Origin: Apiospora phragmitis
Taxonomy: Eukaryota; Ascomycota; Sordariomycetes; Amphisphaeriales; Apiosporaceae
Assembly (NCBI GenBank): GCA_038363925.1
Contig: JAQQWL010000007.1
Span: forward strand, 1,984,001-2,048,000
Length of the DNA: 64,000 bases
Direction: 5' to 3'
This document shows, in pieces, positions 34,846 to 47,586 of the stretch; the first letter of the stretch is position 1; the number at the start of each line of letters is the position of its first letter. The translations under genes and the position numbers were made by a program. Under the pieces are notes generated by a model that worked only from the letters and a program-made list of their open reading frames with translations, was not told the DNA's origin and did no database searches.

Positions 34846-34917
34846 AGCATCTTGGCGCAGGGGAAGCGCGCCGGGCTCATAACCCGGAGGTCCTTGGATC
34901 GAAACCAAGAGATGCTA
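34846..34917 (+). tRNA. Initiator tRNA-Met (CAT)
   Basis: The 72-nt sequence folds into a complete cloverleaf. The acceptor stem is AGCATCT (34846-34852) with AGATGCT (34910-34916) and discriminator A at 34917. The anticodon stem is CCGGG/CCCGG around loop CTCATAA, with anticodon CAT at 34878-34880. The T stem is CTTGG/CCAAG around ATCGAAA. Features of a eukaryotic initiator are the A1-U72 pair, A in place of T at position 54 and the run of G-C pairs in the anticodon stem. There is no intron. The product starts translation at AUG. RNA polymerase III would use the internal A and B boxes. Confidence 0.96.
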
Positions 34918-34920
34918 ATC

Positions 34921-34941
34921 TTTTTCTTTTTTTTTTTTTTT
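34921..34941 (+). terminator. RNA polymerase III T-run terminator of tRNA-iMet
   Basis: A T5 run and a T15 run separated by one C start four bases after the tRNA. Pol III stops at such T tracts. Confidence 0.9.
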
Positions 34942-37900
34942 CCCTTTGACGGTTTTCCTTAATCTGTTCCTTTTTCCTTTTGTCACTTCTACCTGTGTAA
35001 GAAATCTAGCAAAGGTCGCGTCTGATACATAATGATTTTATTGGAAAAGAATATTGGTCATCTTGGAATATTTTCACCACGGGCGAAGTACTGGCCGTGG
35101 GGAGGATAGAGAAGCGAGGCACAGTTATGCGATACTTCGACCATCCACCTTTGGCAACCTTCTCTCGGGTCATTGACAACTAAGCTGATCCTCGTTCGTG
35201 TCTGATTGACTGGGTTCTCACTGCTCTGCAGCTCATGCGCTCTGATGCCCCTTAAGTGTAAGTGATGCAAGCCACGAGCAGTCCTGCGGTCATGGCTGCA
35301 CTACAAGCTCCGAAGAGGCCGCTACTCTGATAGGTGCGTTGCCGATATCCAGCACATACACCTTTCTTACGGGGAAGTATTGAGACAATATCAGTATCGA
35401 TCTCGGGTACTTACTGATGTACATGAAGGTTGACCTGCCATGATGCGATGGGCATCCTTCTCATCTGAGATGGACCACGCTAAGCACTCCGGAACACATG
35501 GCAACCCAGACGCAGACCCTGGAGAATGGAGCATCGATACAAGAGTGTCCTGAGCACTCGCGATTTCTTGTCTGCCCATAAGGACAGCGAGCTCCGGGGT
35601 CCACTCCACCATCCACGTGGCGTGGTGGTATCCTGGCTATTCTTAGTAGGCCAGGGCTTCTACAGTATAGCTCACATAATCCAGGTTACATAATAGTGAC
35701 TACGATAGGCTTCAGACAAGGGCATGCTGTTGTATTGAAGAGGGACTGTGTATAGAACCCTCCGCTTACAGTGGTTTGTTTTCAGGGTAAGGAGACGAAT
35801 CAACTGGTACTTAGCAGTACTTTCGGAGAAATCATGCCCCAAGCGACCATGAAGTATCATGACCGCTGCGTCGTAAGGCAACCAAAACCCTACACCATCA
35901 TGTCTGATGGCGAATCCCTCCGGAATGCCGTGCCATGCTCCATCCGATGTTTGTTGCAGAATCCCTTGGACACGAGGACTTGGGCGGCAATTTCGCGGCC
36001 CCGTACCGCGAATCCCTCCGAACAATTCCTCCGAGCACTGCCACCCCTTTGTGCGACAGTTATCATCTCATTAAGATGATATATCTTATACCATCATCAA
36101 AATGTTAGAAATGCAGGATCCAGTGAAGGTGTAACACCGTGTCAGTTACACTCATAAACGTGGGCGAGAAATCGCGTATGTACTTGGGGTGGGCCAGCTG
36201 TGCAATGATGTATGTGTGTGTGCGCGCGCTTCTCCAAATGCACCTCGTTTTATTTAGATCAGAATGTGTGCAGTGCAAGTGCTGCGCCACGAGAGGTCAT
36301 TCTGTGGTTCTCGGCCCCCAAAAGGAAGAAAGCAGGGTGACAATTTGTGACGAGGGGGGCGGAGCAATACTCGGCACTCGGTCAGAGTTGATCCTACGGG
36401 AATCTCGGACCGGGTTGAATATTGGGCCGCCGCCCCCGACGTCAGCCCCCGACCGGAGCTGATACGATTTCATTGCCCAGTGCTCATCCGGGGCGCCGGC
36501 CAGGTCTCGCCAAGCCTATTTCCCCATATGGAGGCGGCCGTGAAACTGCGTGATGCAAGCATTGCTCCATACGCTGGGCAACGTTGCACGTGCTGGGCAA
36601 TGAGCGCAAACAGACTTGTTACTGTGACATCTTCTGTTGGCGCCCTCGGCGCTCCAGAACGTTGGGGTCCACGAAGGGTTGAGCGACAGCTCTTGACCAT
36701 ATCTCTGTGGGCTCGACTGTTCCAGCAACCCGTTAGCGATGTACTGATGTAAACCTTTCATTGGGGATCAGTTCTAACCGAGGGGTTTCACGTCGGAAGT
36801 CTTCCTGATGGCCACTTCATTCGCGCCTGCAGAGGATACTGTATACGAAGTAGTGGCGATTGGGGGCTTTTGCGCTGGCTTCAGGCGGCCTTTGAAAAGC
36901 GCCTTCGGATCGGTCACTTCGCCAGACGAGGGCATTGCAGATAATTCAAACGATGGGAATCAGCCGCGACGAGCCGTGTACTCGACTTGTCTCAGGCACT
37001 TAAACGATACTTTACCGATGCAAGGCGTGCATACACATGCGCGGCACTCTTCTGTTTCCTGTCCCTTGGTAACTCGGCGATACTGGACCAGCTCGGGCGC
37101 AATTGATGCGATAATGGTTCTGGTATGGTTTCATTAGATTTTCCTCGTTCAATTGATAAGAGGATAATCGTTCTCGGCATTTGAATTCAACTCCCTGCAG
37201 ATTGGCGGTTGATAGGAAAGGGCAATTGGAGCCAATCAGAACACGTCCTTTCTCGTTCCTTGCATAAGGTGTCCTTCATCCCATCTCCATCTCTACCTTG
37301 CCGCCGAACTGCACAGCAGCCAACATAGTTCGAGAGCAGATCCTCCAAAACCTAGGAACCGGAGAACTGGGTCGGATCTCTTTGGCTTCCCTAGATATCC
37401 ATGATCCAAAGGTGGTTCACTCACTAACCGATGCTGTTGATTACTCCAAAATCGCCGGACACCGATCTATGCAACAACGTGCCATTGCGAATCTCACCTT
37501 GCGCAAGCCTCAAGTGGCAAATATTCCGCTGCAAAGACCGATAGTTGGGGGTTGTTAATTTTATACCTTCACGCCTGGGTGAACGGACAACTAGTCTTGT
37601 TCGAGACACTACGACGCCAGCTCCAAGATGGTTGCATTGGAACTGATGCTCCATGGTACATTGGGATAGCTATCGCGAGAATAACGAACGTGAGGTGGTG
37701 AGATCATTTCGCGGCTGAGGTAACGCAATCTTTGCTCCTGGCATATCGGATAGTGTGCGTACTGGACTATGCATCTGTCAATGTCCAAGAATCTGCTATG
37801 GCGGTCAAAGATCATTGGGTACCGACTTGGTGACGGGTGGCTCGGGGGCTGCAACGTCCTGGAACCTGTTCACGCTTGGTTTCTGGGCATCTACTAGACC

Positions 37901-39356
37901 AACAGCTCGAGATGAAAGACGAACCAGCGGCCCCGACCGGGTGGAAGGTTTCCAATTTGGCAGGTAGCTGCACGAGTGCGTGTGCATGAAGGCCCCTTTC
38001 TACGCTGTATCTCCCCTTTTTCTCCCTTGCCTCAGGTTTTTTACGAAAAGACTCGAATCTGATCTCTTACTCTTTTTCGTCCCTTCCCACCCAAAACATA
38101 TTTGACAGCTGCGTCAATAGGGGCTTGCTACACTATCACATTGCTGTCGATATAGCACGTAGCTAATTTTGAGAAGCAACCGGACAGCTTGGGCACCAGT
38201 TATCTCACCCTCAACCCGCCACTGACGACTGATGACACCTTCACAACGCACTCGCGGAGATGGATGGCTTCTTGTTGAGTAGAGATAGAGTCTATTGGCA
38301 TTCATCCTTTGTATTAATATGGCGAACAATCCAAGCTAGAAGTCCAGGGGCGTTTGTAGAAGATTCAACAGTTTACACAGAAGGTTTGATATTATAGATT
38401 GATGACACCGAGTAACCCATGAATCTATAGATCTATATCCGGGGATACATATAGCAGCTAGAGCTACAGTATATATTGTCATTCCCCGTGTTTAGGTAAG
38501 GAGAGCCACCGACTTTTAAGACTTCATCCATTCTCGCTGTCATTAGCGGGTTCAAATGTGTCAATCGAATCCACGGCTCCGGAGTGTTCCGAACCTAATG
38601 CCACTTTAATCGGACCCTACTTGCATGTCTTAGGACTGGACTGGGGAACTATGATGAGCTGTACAACGCATCAATTCTAGGGCGAGTCGTTAACTAGACA
38701 ACTTTGGCGTACATAGCAGAAGACTACTACTGCAGCATTGGGATGATGCTATTTGTCTCGATGGCCTTCTCTATCACGATGTTTCAATGTTAAGTTCAGA
38801 GTCGGCCGGTTGTACCTGAGGTACTCTCCCTTTGGTACCTCCAAACCTACCCTAGAGCGAACCCCCGCACGGGAAAACAAAACAATGATCCGAAGAGAGT
38901 CCCACTTGATATTGAGGAGAAAGGGTCTCGTGAGCCGTCAGTCTTTTTTTTCGACGTAGGCAAAGAAAAGTGAAGGAGGAGCTTGGGCGCCAAAGTGTCG
39001 AATTGACCTAAGGTAGGTCAGTTACGCTAAACTAATCCCCGCATCAAGTACCACTAGGATAGAGGAAAAAAGCAAAGCAGAAAAAAAAAGTGAGGAAGGT
39101 ACTACATACTCGGCATCGAGTCTTTTTTATCGCTTGTTCACCCCGCCCGCTCAAGCCCGCCATTTCGACTTTCCCTCCGTATTCGGCAGCGTTTCGACTA
39201 TCCATCATTCGATCCCAGACAACGCGACTTCGGACCTCCAAATCCAGCGCCTCGCTGGTTCGTCTGTATGCTAAAGTGGAAACGCTGCTCTTTATTAATA
39301 TACCACGTTCTCACGAAAAGCGCCTTGGCTCGGCCGACCCGGCCTCGTCCAATTGT
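34942..39356. other. Gene-poor region upstream of the Zn2Cys6 regulator
   Basis: No gene is supported here. Open frames are below 120 codons and overlap on both strands. A short open frame at 37298-37558 has some protein-like composition but no recognisable motif. The right end, from about 39000, is the promoter and leader of the transcription factor gene. Confidence 0.45.
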
Positions 39357-41761
39357 ATGGATGGCCACTCCATCACCGGCGCCGCCTCCGCGTCGCTGAG
39401 TCCTACATCCCCCGTCAGCGCCCGCCATGGCCTGGGCTCCGCGATTAAGAGAAAGCGCAGCATCGGTGGTCTGGATAGCAGCCCCGGGAGTGGCATTGGC
39501 ATGGACGATGACCAATCCCTTCTAGAACCAGAGAAAAAGCGTCAGCCGGGCGTCAAGCGCGCTTGTAACGAATGTCGCCAGCAGAAAGTGAGTCAAAAAC
39601 GTGGACGACGGGTGTGGCTACAAACTGTACAACCCAGCTGTAGGACTTCAACCCAAGACATACATGCGCGCATATCTCTCAGCAAAAATAGGCTAACCGT
39701 GGCACTTTCAAATGACAGTTGCGGTGCGATGTTGTACAAGACCCTTTCCAGAGCTGTTCGCGATGCAATCGCTTGAAGCTCGAATGTAAAATCGAATCCA
39801 ATTTCAAGCGCGTAGGCAAGAGATCGAAACACGCCGAGATGGAGAAGGAGATCGATCGTTTGCGACGGAACATGCAGCAGGCCAAAGCTCAGGGCTATGT
39901 CATGGAAGAGGACGACGACATGACACCCCAACTCCAGTCGCCCGTCGCCAATAGCGCCTACTCTCATACCCGTAACCCCTCTCTCATGGGCTCCGACGAG
40001 GCTGTCAACTCCCTCCTCACTCTCAAGAGGGGTGGCTCATATAGCATCCCGACACACTACGCCTACGAATTGGAAACAGTTCGTCTAACCGAGCAGGACG
40101 TCAATGGACTGTTCCAAGAATTCTTCGCGTACTACCATCCCTTCCTCCCCTTCCTCAACCCGGAACAGTCACCCGACCTCTACTTTCAACAGCATGCACT
40201 GCTATTTTGGTCCATTGTGGCCATAGCGGCGCGGCGCTATCCTGCGCGGCCCAGCATTCTGCATGAATTGGCGGGGGGGCCTCTACATCGCCTGCTCTGG
40301 AGCACGGTCGGCGATGTGCCCAACAGCTACTTTGTCGTCAAAGCCTTATGTCTCATATGTACATGGCCGTTACCAACGAGCACTACGACTGCAGACCCGT
40401 CACACATACTGTGTGGTGTGATGATGAAGGCTGCCACCGGCATCGGCTTACATCGTCCGAACCATACCCAGGATTTCTCCAGGGTGTCCGTGGAACTTAA
40501 CAAGGATCAGCTCCATGATCGAGTCACCACCTGGGCCGTGTGCAATATAGTTGCGCAATCCATAGGTACAGGCTACGGCCAACCTGCCAGTACTCTCTAT
40601 GACTGGACGCTTGCTATTCGCCCCGGCGAGGACGGGCCTTTTACCTTATCGCCTGAATTGGAGGCCAGACTCCGAGTCGAGCGATTCTGCGACAAGGTCT
40701 CCAAGGAAATGTATAGCAATGCCAGTGACCCGAGAGGTGTGGCCGGTGATGAGCACCGCGCGATGCTTATGCGAGTCTATCGTCGAGAGTACCAAGAATT
40801 GCAAGCGTCTATTCTTTCCCAACGTCTCTCACCTATTGTCGAGGTACATCTAAGGGCAGCTGCTATACATATGCGCCTTGCTGGTTTCTTCGACTCGAGC
40901 GCCACACCCGGATACATGGATGATCTAATGGGTCTATGGCGAGCGGTGTCTGGTTTCCTTGATTTATTATTTCAGGACAGCAACCACCAAATTCTTCGCT
41001 TTGCCACCAACTACATTCAGCAGATGTTAGTGGCTGCCGGATTTGCGCTTCTGAAATTACTCAGGTCGTTTTTCGCAAAGACTACAGTTGACTTCGAGCG
41101 AGGACGGAGTCTTTTCCATAAAACCATCCAAGCCATCAGAAAGACCAGCGTCGTGGACAATGACCTTCAGTGGAGATTGGCAGAGCTTATGGTCCAGATG
41201 TGGAATGGTGCTCGGGTGGACAGTACTGCTCACCACGACAGGGACCCTACAGAGATCGACGATAGCCTGCAGTTGAAGGTGCGCTGTAGACACAGTATGA
41301 GTCTTGTATTTGACTCCATCTGGCGATGGAGGGAGGAGTACCAAGCTCAAGGGCGTGGTACTCTTGACTGTAAGTACCTGTCGTCCACATGACTTTGCTG
41401 CCGCCCCCTCCCCCTTTTCTTTATTCTTGGCCAAGACCCATGACGGATGATGCCTGGCTAACGTCAAGTAGCCCTCAAACAAGCCACTAATCCAGACTCG
41501 GCTAACGAGTCTTCAGCATCCTCAACCCACTTAGACAGCACCTTGATGCCTCAACAGAATAACGTGACCAGTTTCATTGCTGGAAACGGCGCATTGACGC
41601 CCAATGCTCACAGCACCATAAACGCGGGTGCCAACAGCATGCTTACAGGGATCGGATACGGAAGTGATTCGAATTACGATTTCTTTGACCCTCAAACTTG
41701 GATGGTGGAAGGCTTACTGGACTTCAACTATTCCTTGCCTGCGCCCCTCGAGGGAATGTAG
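39357..41761 (+). CDS. Zn2Cys6 transcription factor, PrtT/War1-like (three exons)
   Basis: This encodes a fungal binuclear zinc-cluster regulator of about 723 residues. Exons are 39357-39587, 39719-41369 and 41472-41761, with introns of 131 and 102 bp. The DNA-binding motif C-x2-C-x6-C-x9-C-x2-C-x6-C is at about residues 70-101 (ACNECRQQK joined to LRCDVVQDPFQSCSRC and NRLKLEC), and the first intron splits it after the second Cys pair. A short coiled coil (KHAEMEKEIDRLRRNMQQAK) follows. The middle region is typical of the fungal transcription-factor domain (YYHPFLPFLNPEQSP, then AIAARRYPARPSI). The C-terminus ends DPQTWMVEGLLDFNYSLPAP, an acidic/hydrophobic tail common in this group. The spacer ESNFKRVGKRSKHAEM resembles protease regulators such as PrtT and stress regulator War1. 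The target genes are unknown. Confidence 0.9.
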
Positions 41762-43047
41762 GAAACCCGTTGTGGGCTCTGATGGAGTAGAGCCTTTTGA
41801 TACCAGACTTTAAATCAACTGGCGTAAGACTAACTGGGGATGATTAGCGATGCGGGAAATTGCTTTTAACTGCACGATATGCTGGCTATGGAGGGTTTGT
41901 TTCTTTGCGGAGAATGCTTTAATACCCTGTTAGTATACTAAATCTCCTAGAAGGCCAGCGTTTCCGCCTTGGTAAGGGGTTTTCCTTCAAGGCTCTTTCT
42001 TTTCGGGAGCGAGACACGATACGGCCCTCTCGTCGTGGTTTTATATGAAGTATACAGTTCCAGGAATCAGGGGGTCTATTGATGGGCGGCGCTATTTTGC
42101 TGCAAGTAATGAATGGGTTCATGAGATAACTAGGTAACCAATTTACACACAATAAACATCCATTACGCCTAACTTCCAAGACTCACTCGGCCATTTTAAT
42201 TACTACGAAAGTGAGAATGGTCGGTCGTTAGGAACTCGTCGAGCATGGGTTCAAAGCAAGCTGCTGCTTTTGCCGAGTACGGGCATCATCGGAACCAGTC
42301 TGTCAGTGTCGCTCGAGATCAGAGGACCTTGGGGCCAGAGTCTAAAACATGTGCGTCCTACATGAGCACACCCATTTTCCAAAAACATCTATTTTAGGCA
42401 TGTTCTCAAGACCGAAGAGGATCCATCATGATAATGCGTGGTAGTGTCAAGCAAACAGGGTGTCACTTGTCAGTTGCGTCGCATGCATGACAGTCGCTCG
42501 CTCGCATTGTAGCCATCCCAAGGAATCACTTTTCATATTTTGGTGGCCATTGACTCTGTCGGAAATCATTGGGATGGATCGGACCCAAACCCCAACTTGG
42601 GGGTACAAACGAGAGCGCCACCTCCGCGACCATCTCTTATTCCTTGTACACCAAGCCCAAAGACGGCGATAAGGTCCCGCAAGGCCCGGCTCGCCGCAGT
42701 GAAGAAGATCAAGGATAAGGTATTTTTCATTTCTTACCTACTCTTTAATTCTAGTCTGGTTTCTCGCATGAGGAGTCTGGCTTCTCATTTGATGCCCCAA
42801 GCGCTAGACGCGCCGCTGTGGGCAGGTTGAGCGAAGAAACTCCCCCTTCGTCCAAACCAACACGCCCCAACGTCGTTCATGGCCCACTGCTTGTCATTGG
42901 TCGTGCTTGTAGATGAATTCGGATATCATGACGCAAATTAGGCAATCAACGGTGAGCAGGGTCGCATCGAATGCTGCCGTCCCGTTCAGAAGCAACGACC
43001 GACGAGCGCCGACCCTTTCTTTTCTTATTGCCCCCATGTTGCACTCT

Positions 43048-43074
43048 GGGGTGAATGGGGTGAATGGGGTGAAT
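43048..43074. repeat. (GGGGTGAAT)3 tandem repeat
   Basis: Three exact copies of a 9-bp unit are present. Confidence 0.9.
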
Positions 43075-43868
43075 GATGACTGCAGTCTGACATGCCGAGA
43101 TTTCTCATGGTTCCCACATGGCTGAACGCACGGGGGGGTAGAAGAGCGGGCAGTGGTTTGGAGAGTGGACGGACAGTGTGACGAGCGAGGACGATGTGAT
43201 GTCGTCTGGCCGTCTCGGTGATATAGTGGCAGCTCATTGGCAGATGGGCGGGAAGCAGAGAAAGGGACGTCTCCAGCAACAGTCGGCAGGATCTCGAATT
43301 GCCATTTTCACACGAAACAAAGCCGTCCTCCCCTTACTCCCTCGGTCAATCATCATCCTACTCTCATCCCGCCTCTGCCTCACTCGTGCATCTCGCGCAG
43401 TTGCGGATCTTTGCGATCTTGGTGCCTATTGGCTCCAGACCGGATCCCGGCAGGGGCAGGCAACGGCACGGAGTCATGGAGATACGTCTTCACTACTTCT
43501 CATGGACATTGGCACATATAGGCCGAAAAGGAGTCGAAGCTATCGAACTGTAAAAAAGCAGGGGTGGTATGGGTGCGGATACTCAGTCACGCCCTGCTCA
43601 TCGCTAGCTTCGGAGATGTCAAGAACGAGGGTTCGTTCATCAGTCAATCATCATCAGCGTATTATTTATTGTTCTTTCGCTGTTCGACCGGTCGCGCAGA
43701 CGGCCGCATGGTGGGGCCCGAGGCGTAACCTAGACCTAAAACCCCCCCTAAAACCCATCATTGATGTGCTGTGACTGGCCACTTTACCGTCTAGTAAGCC
43801 AGCTAAAAAACTGAGGGAGCCCGAATGTGGTCTGAAACGGCCATACCGAAGATGGCGATACGATACGG

Positions 43869-43895
43869 GGGCGCGGGCGCGGGCGCGGGCGGGCC
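43869..43895. repeat. GGGCGC repeat, G-rich strand
   Basis: Three GGGCGC units are followed by GGGCGGGCC. Several GGG runs on one strand could allow G-quadruplex formation; this is inferred from sequence. Confidence 0.8.
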
Positions 43896-46740
43896 TCGAA
43901 ATGGCCGACCTCGCACCAGCATTTCCACTTGGCCGCCTGAAGGGCTGCTGCGCACCCACAGCAACGAATTGAGATGGCATCAACAACTTTTCACCCCTCG
44001 TTGCTAAGCGCTATAAATCAGTAGTCTGCAGCTTGGGTTTCCACCGGAGGGCAGATCAGAAATCAGCCTCGCCCGAACCGTCCATTGTGCCTTGTCGTCC
44101 GAGGGGTCTTCCACGGCCATGATTGCAACACTCGCCTTTGCAGACTGGTGAAGTGTGACCGTTCGTTACCCGTCCAATGCGCGTCCAGGAACGGCCCCTA
44201 ATCTTATTACTTACTCATTTCACACCTGCGCATGTGTTTCATGTACCAGTTCCGAATCCTGCCGGCAGCATCTCATGGGGCCCCGGAGGGTCACGGAACG
44301 TGGCAAAGCACAGCTAAGCTTGGGGCCATTCGCTATACTGTCCATCGTCCCTTGGGGGCCTGATGCAGGTCGGGAGTAGTAGACCCATCGTGTTTGTGCC
44401 ACGGTCTGGAGTGTGCTCGCTCTTACTCTCTTGGTGGTGACTCCCACTCTAGAATCTTCGCTAAGGGGAGGGGGGCACTGCTGTCTTCGATGCTGCGCGG
44501 CACGCGACTGACCGGAACCCCTTTGGAAGAAAGAGGTGTGGCGAATGCAGGCCATAGGGTCATCACTCTATTCCCCGTATGACGCATGATACGTATGCGT
44601 CGATGCCGGGGGGCCTCGAATGGTGCCGCAACATGCCCGGCCAGACGAAATGATCTCACAGGCTGAGAGTCGTCCTTGGCCACTAAAGCATCCGTTTGCA
44701 GACAGGATACAGAAGTGAGTGCCGAAGTATAATCTTCCGCACTGTCAAGCTTCACGGGGCATACACGGGAACGTTATGGGTACAAGAAGCCTGGGGCAAT
44801 GGTACTCGGCCTCGAAGCAGAGGGCAAGTATACCACCTGCCTAGTGACATCCGTCGTTTGTCTGTCACCACCATCACTCCCCATAATAATACTAAGAATG
44901 GGAGGAGTGGGCACACCCCAAGCTCAGAGTCTGACTGGCCATGCCCGCTTACAGAGAGCTCATTCTTCAAGCGGCATATCGGGGAGGCGGATGCAAGTTC
45001 AAGGTAGGTGCTATTGATCCTACAGGCTCGCTTCCGCATTTCTCAAAATGAGAGGTGGTCACACAGCTACTCCACATCTCTTATCCATCTGTCACCCTGC
45101 AATTCGCTCTGCTGTCGAGGAGGTGAGCCAATGCTGTGTGTGCATTGGGGGCACCCAATGTGCCCAAACCTGCTGCGAGGTGCTACGTCTCTAGGCCGTC
45201 TAGAGCAGAAAGGGGGGAAGGGGGGAAGGGGAGAGACTCCCCCCTCCACAGCACTAAGGGTGGATGGAGGACAAGCCGAGATACCGAAGAGATACTCTCC
45301 AAACCAAAGACTCGAATTATTAGCATTCTTTGTCTCTGGTGTTGGCTGTGGAGAGGGGCAAGGAATTCGGGTGTGCTGTTGGTGAGCAGAGGGGAAAATT
45401 CCCTTTCTTGTCGGCTCCTTCCTTGTAGCCACGCCGGATCTACTAAACATGTAGCACAAAGGAGGAGGGGACGTGCCAATGTAATTGCGAGCTTGATCTG
45501 ACAGCGCTATCTCCTCTCATCATGAATCCTCGCATTCCGGAATGAGGAGCCCCGGTCTCGGCAATGGTACAGATTCCAAGAGGGCCAGTCAGCAGCTAGG
45601 TACAGACAGAGTCCAAAGCGGCTACAACGGGGGACGAAGCCGAACTCCCCCGAGTTAACGGAGTTTCTAAAGAAGCTCAAAAAGTGCCTTTCTCCCGGCG
45701 GTATAATCAAATGGGGAGGTGAACCTTACTGCTTGTGCCTACAAGGGGGTCTGTCCGTTGCAGTCCCATGCCTGAGCCACGAATGCTGGCTGTAAGCACG
45801 CAGATTGCGGTGTGTGGGAGTGATTTCTCTACCCCCGACCGTACCTGCCTAAAAGCAACAGACAGTACCCGAAACATCAGAAGAGACGATACTGTGGAAC
45901 GAATCATGATGTTACCGAGTCACAACATGAAGTAAGGCATAGGAGATGGTGGAACAAGTGGGCAAAATGGAAGATTCCGTACCTATTCGCCCATGTACTG
46001 ACTTAGGCGCAAGAGTACCGTTGGTAGTGCCGACACACATGAATGGCCGACGAACACGGCCGTGTTTTCCTTCGTCCAACTCTACCCATAAAAATAAGCG
46101 ACGAGAAGTGACTTTTGTGTTGTTCTATTACTCCAAGTTGCTAGGTTCTAGGTGAGCCGAGCGCTTGTCTCCAGTGGTCCCCATGAGGTGAGCTGCGGTC
46201 TACCTACTTACACAGGCAGTTGAGTTCGTACAACACCAGCGTTACTTTGAAAGCCCCAAGCAGGACGGAATTTCCCCGTCTCTGCTTGGAGGTATGTACT
46301 ATGCATAATGCGAATTCTAAGCCCAGGATGCCGCGAGCAGGAGTGGCTCGATCAGCCAGACCGGCTTCATTCTCATCACGAGGTTTTGAGGCCAGGAAGC
46401 CTGTCCAGAGACTCTGTGCACTGTGCATCTGTTCTCCGCGTCTTTCTTTGCGTCTGGTAAGCGCCTGGTCAGTAATATGACGATGCCATGCCGCGAGAGT
46501 AGTGGGAGTGTCTGTTGGTTCTGTCAGCCCCAACGACGGTTGGGGCGGGTGTTTCGAGACGGGACAAAGCCCATGGCGAGGAAGACGAGAACGGGGCCCA
46601 ATCAGGAAGCCGTTCATACGCGATGGTTGCGTTACGGGGAGCGGTCGCGCGGTTAATCCACCAGCTTGCTTTGCTTGCTAGGAAATGTCATGTCGGAGTG
46701 GTACAGGTACCTCATTGGTGCATGGGGCTGAGACTGGGGC

Positions 46741-46790
46741 TAGTGCAGTGCCAGTGCCAGTGCTAGGCCAGTGCTAGGCCAGTGCGGTGC
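46741..46790. repeat. CAGTGC / GCTAGGCCAGT short tandem repeats
   Basis: Several copies of a CAGTGC-like unit, then two copies of a 12-bp unit containing GCTAGGCCAGT, lie in tandem. Confidence 0.75.
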
Positions 46791-47564
46791 GTGCCTCGAA
46801 AATGCCAGTGCTTTGCAGCAAGCAAGTGCTGCAATCAGGCCCTAGCTGCAATGCTTGCAATTGCTTTTGGCCCCCACCCCACCATCCCATCTCTTAGCGT
46901 GAACCGACCAGCTGGAACCCCCGTTGATTGGCCAAGATACTAGTGTCGCTTTTTCTTGGGTTCCCATGAGCCCAATGGCCGTGGGTGATCCATCACTCGG
47001 AAGTACTGTCGCACTAAGCGCGGGTCGTTTTCTCTCTTGACTCGCACCGACTTCCATGCCATGCGTTACTTCAGCTGTACATGGCAGCACAGTGATTGCC
47101 ATGTACCCTCCCCGTCACTCGCCCTCACACTGATTTTACACTTTCACTGAACTCAGTGCTGGAACTGGGACACAGAAAGAACACTGCTGTACTGGGGCCT
47201 AGAGCAAAAAGGTTCCGTGCATTCCGGATCTTCCCTGAACGAGATACCCAGTACGTACACTCTGGCAATCGCTCCACCCATTTAACCTTGGCATCAAACA
47301 CCAGGGCTGAAGACGGAAGGAGCGGGTGGAGGAAGCCTCCCGCTTTGCGCGGATGCCTCCTCTCTGCCTTGCCTGTTCTGCCTGGGTATTTTAGCTTTCC
47401 GTGGTGCCCGATTCCCGCGAACCATGCCATGGCCAGAAACCGCTTCCAATTTGTTGTGATGGGGATTCCAGATTGCAGCAAGAAATGAGGTAATCTGTTG
47501 AAGAGACCCGACACTGACAAAATCGCCCAATGGCAGCAGAGTGACACTTCTCTCCTTTCCCTTG

Positions 47565-47586
47565 TCTCTCTCTCTCTCTCTCTCTC
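47565..47586. repeat. (TC)11 microsatellite
   Basis: Eleven TC units are present. Confidence 0.92.

Noticed and set aside
36480..37560. Several 60-110 codon frames after the tRNA
   Set aside because: They overlap on both strands with no recognisable motifs.
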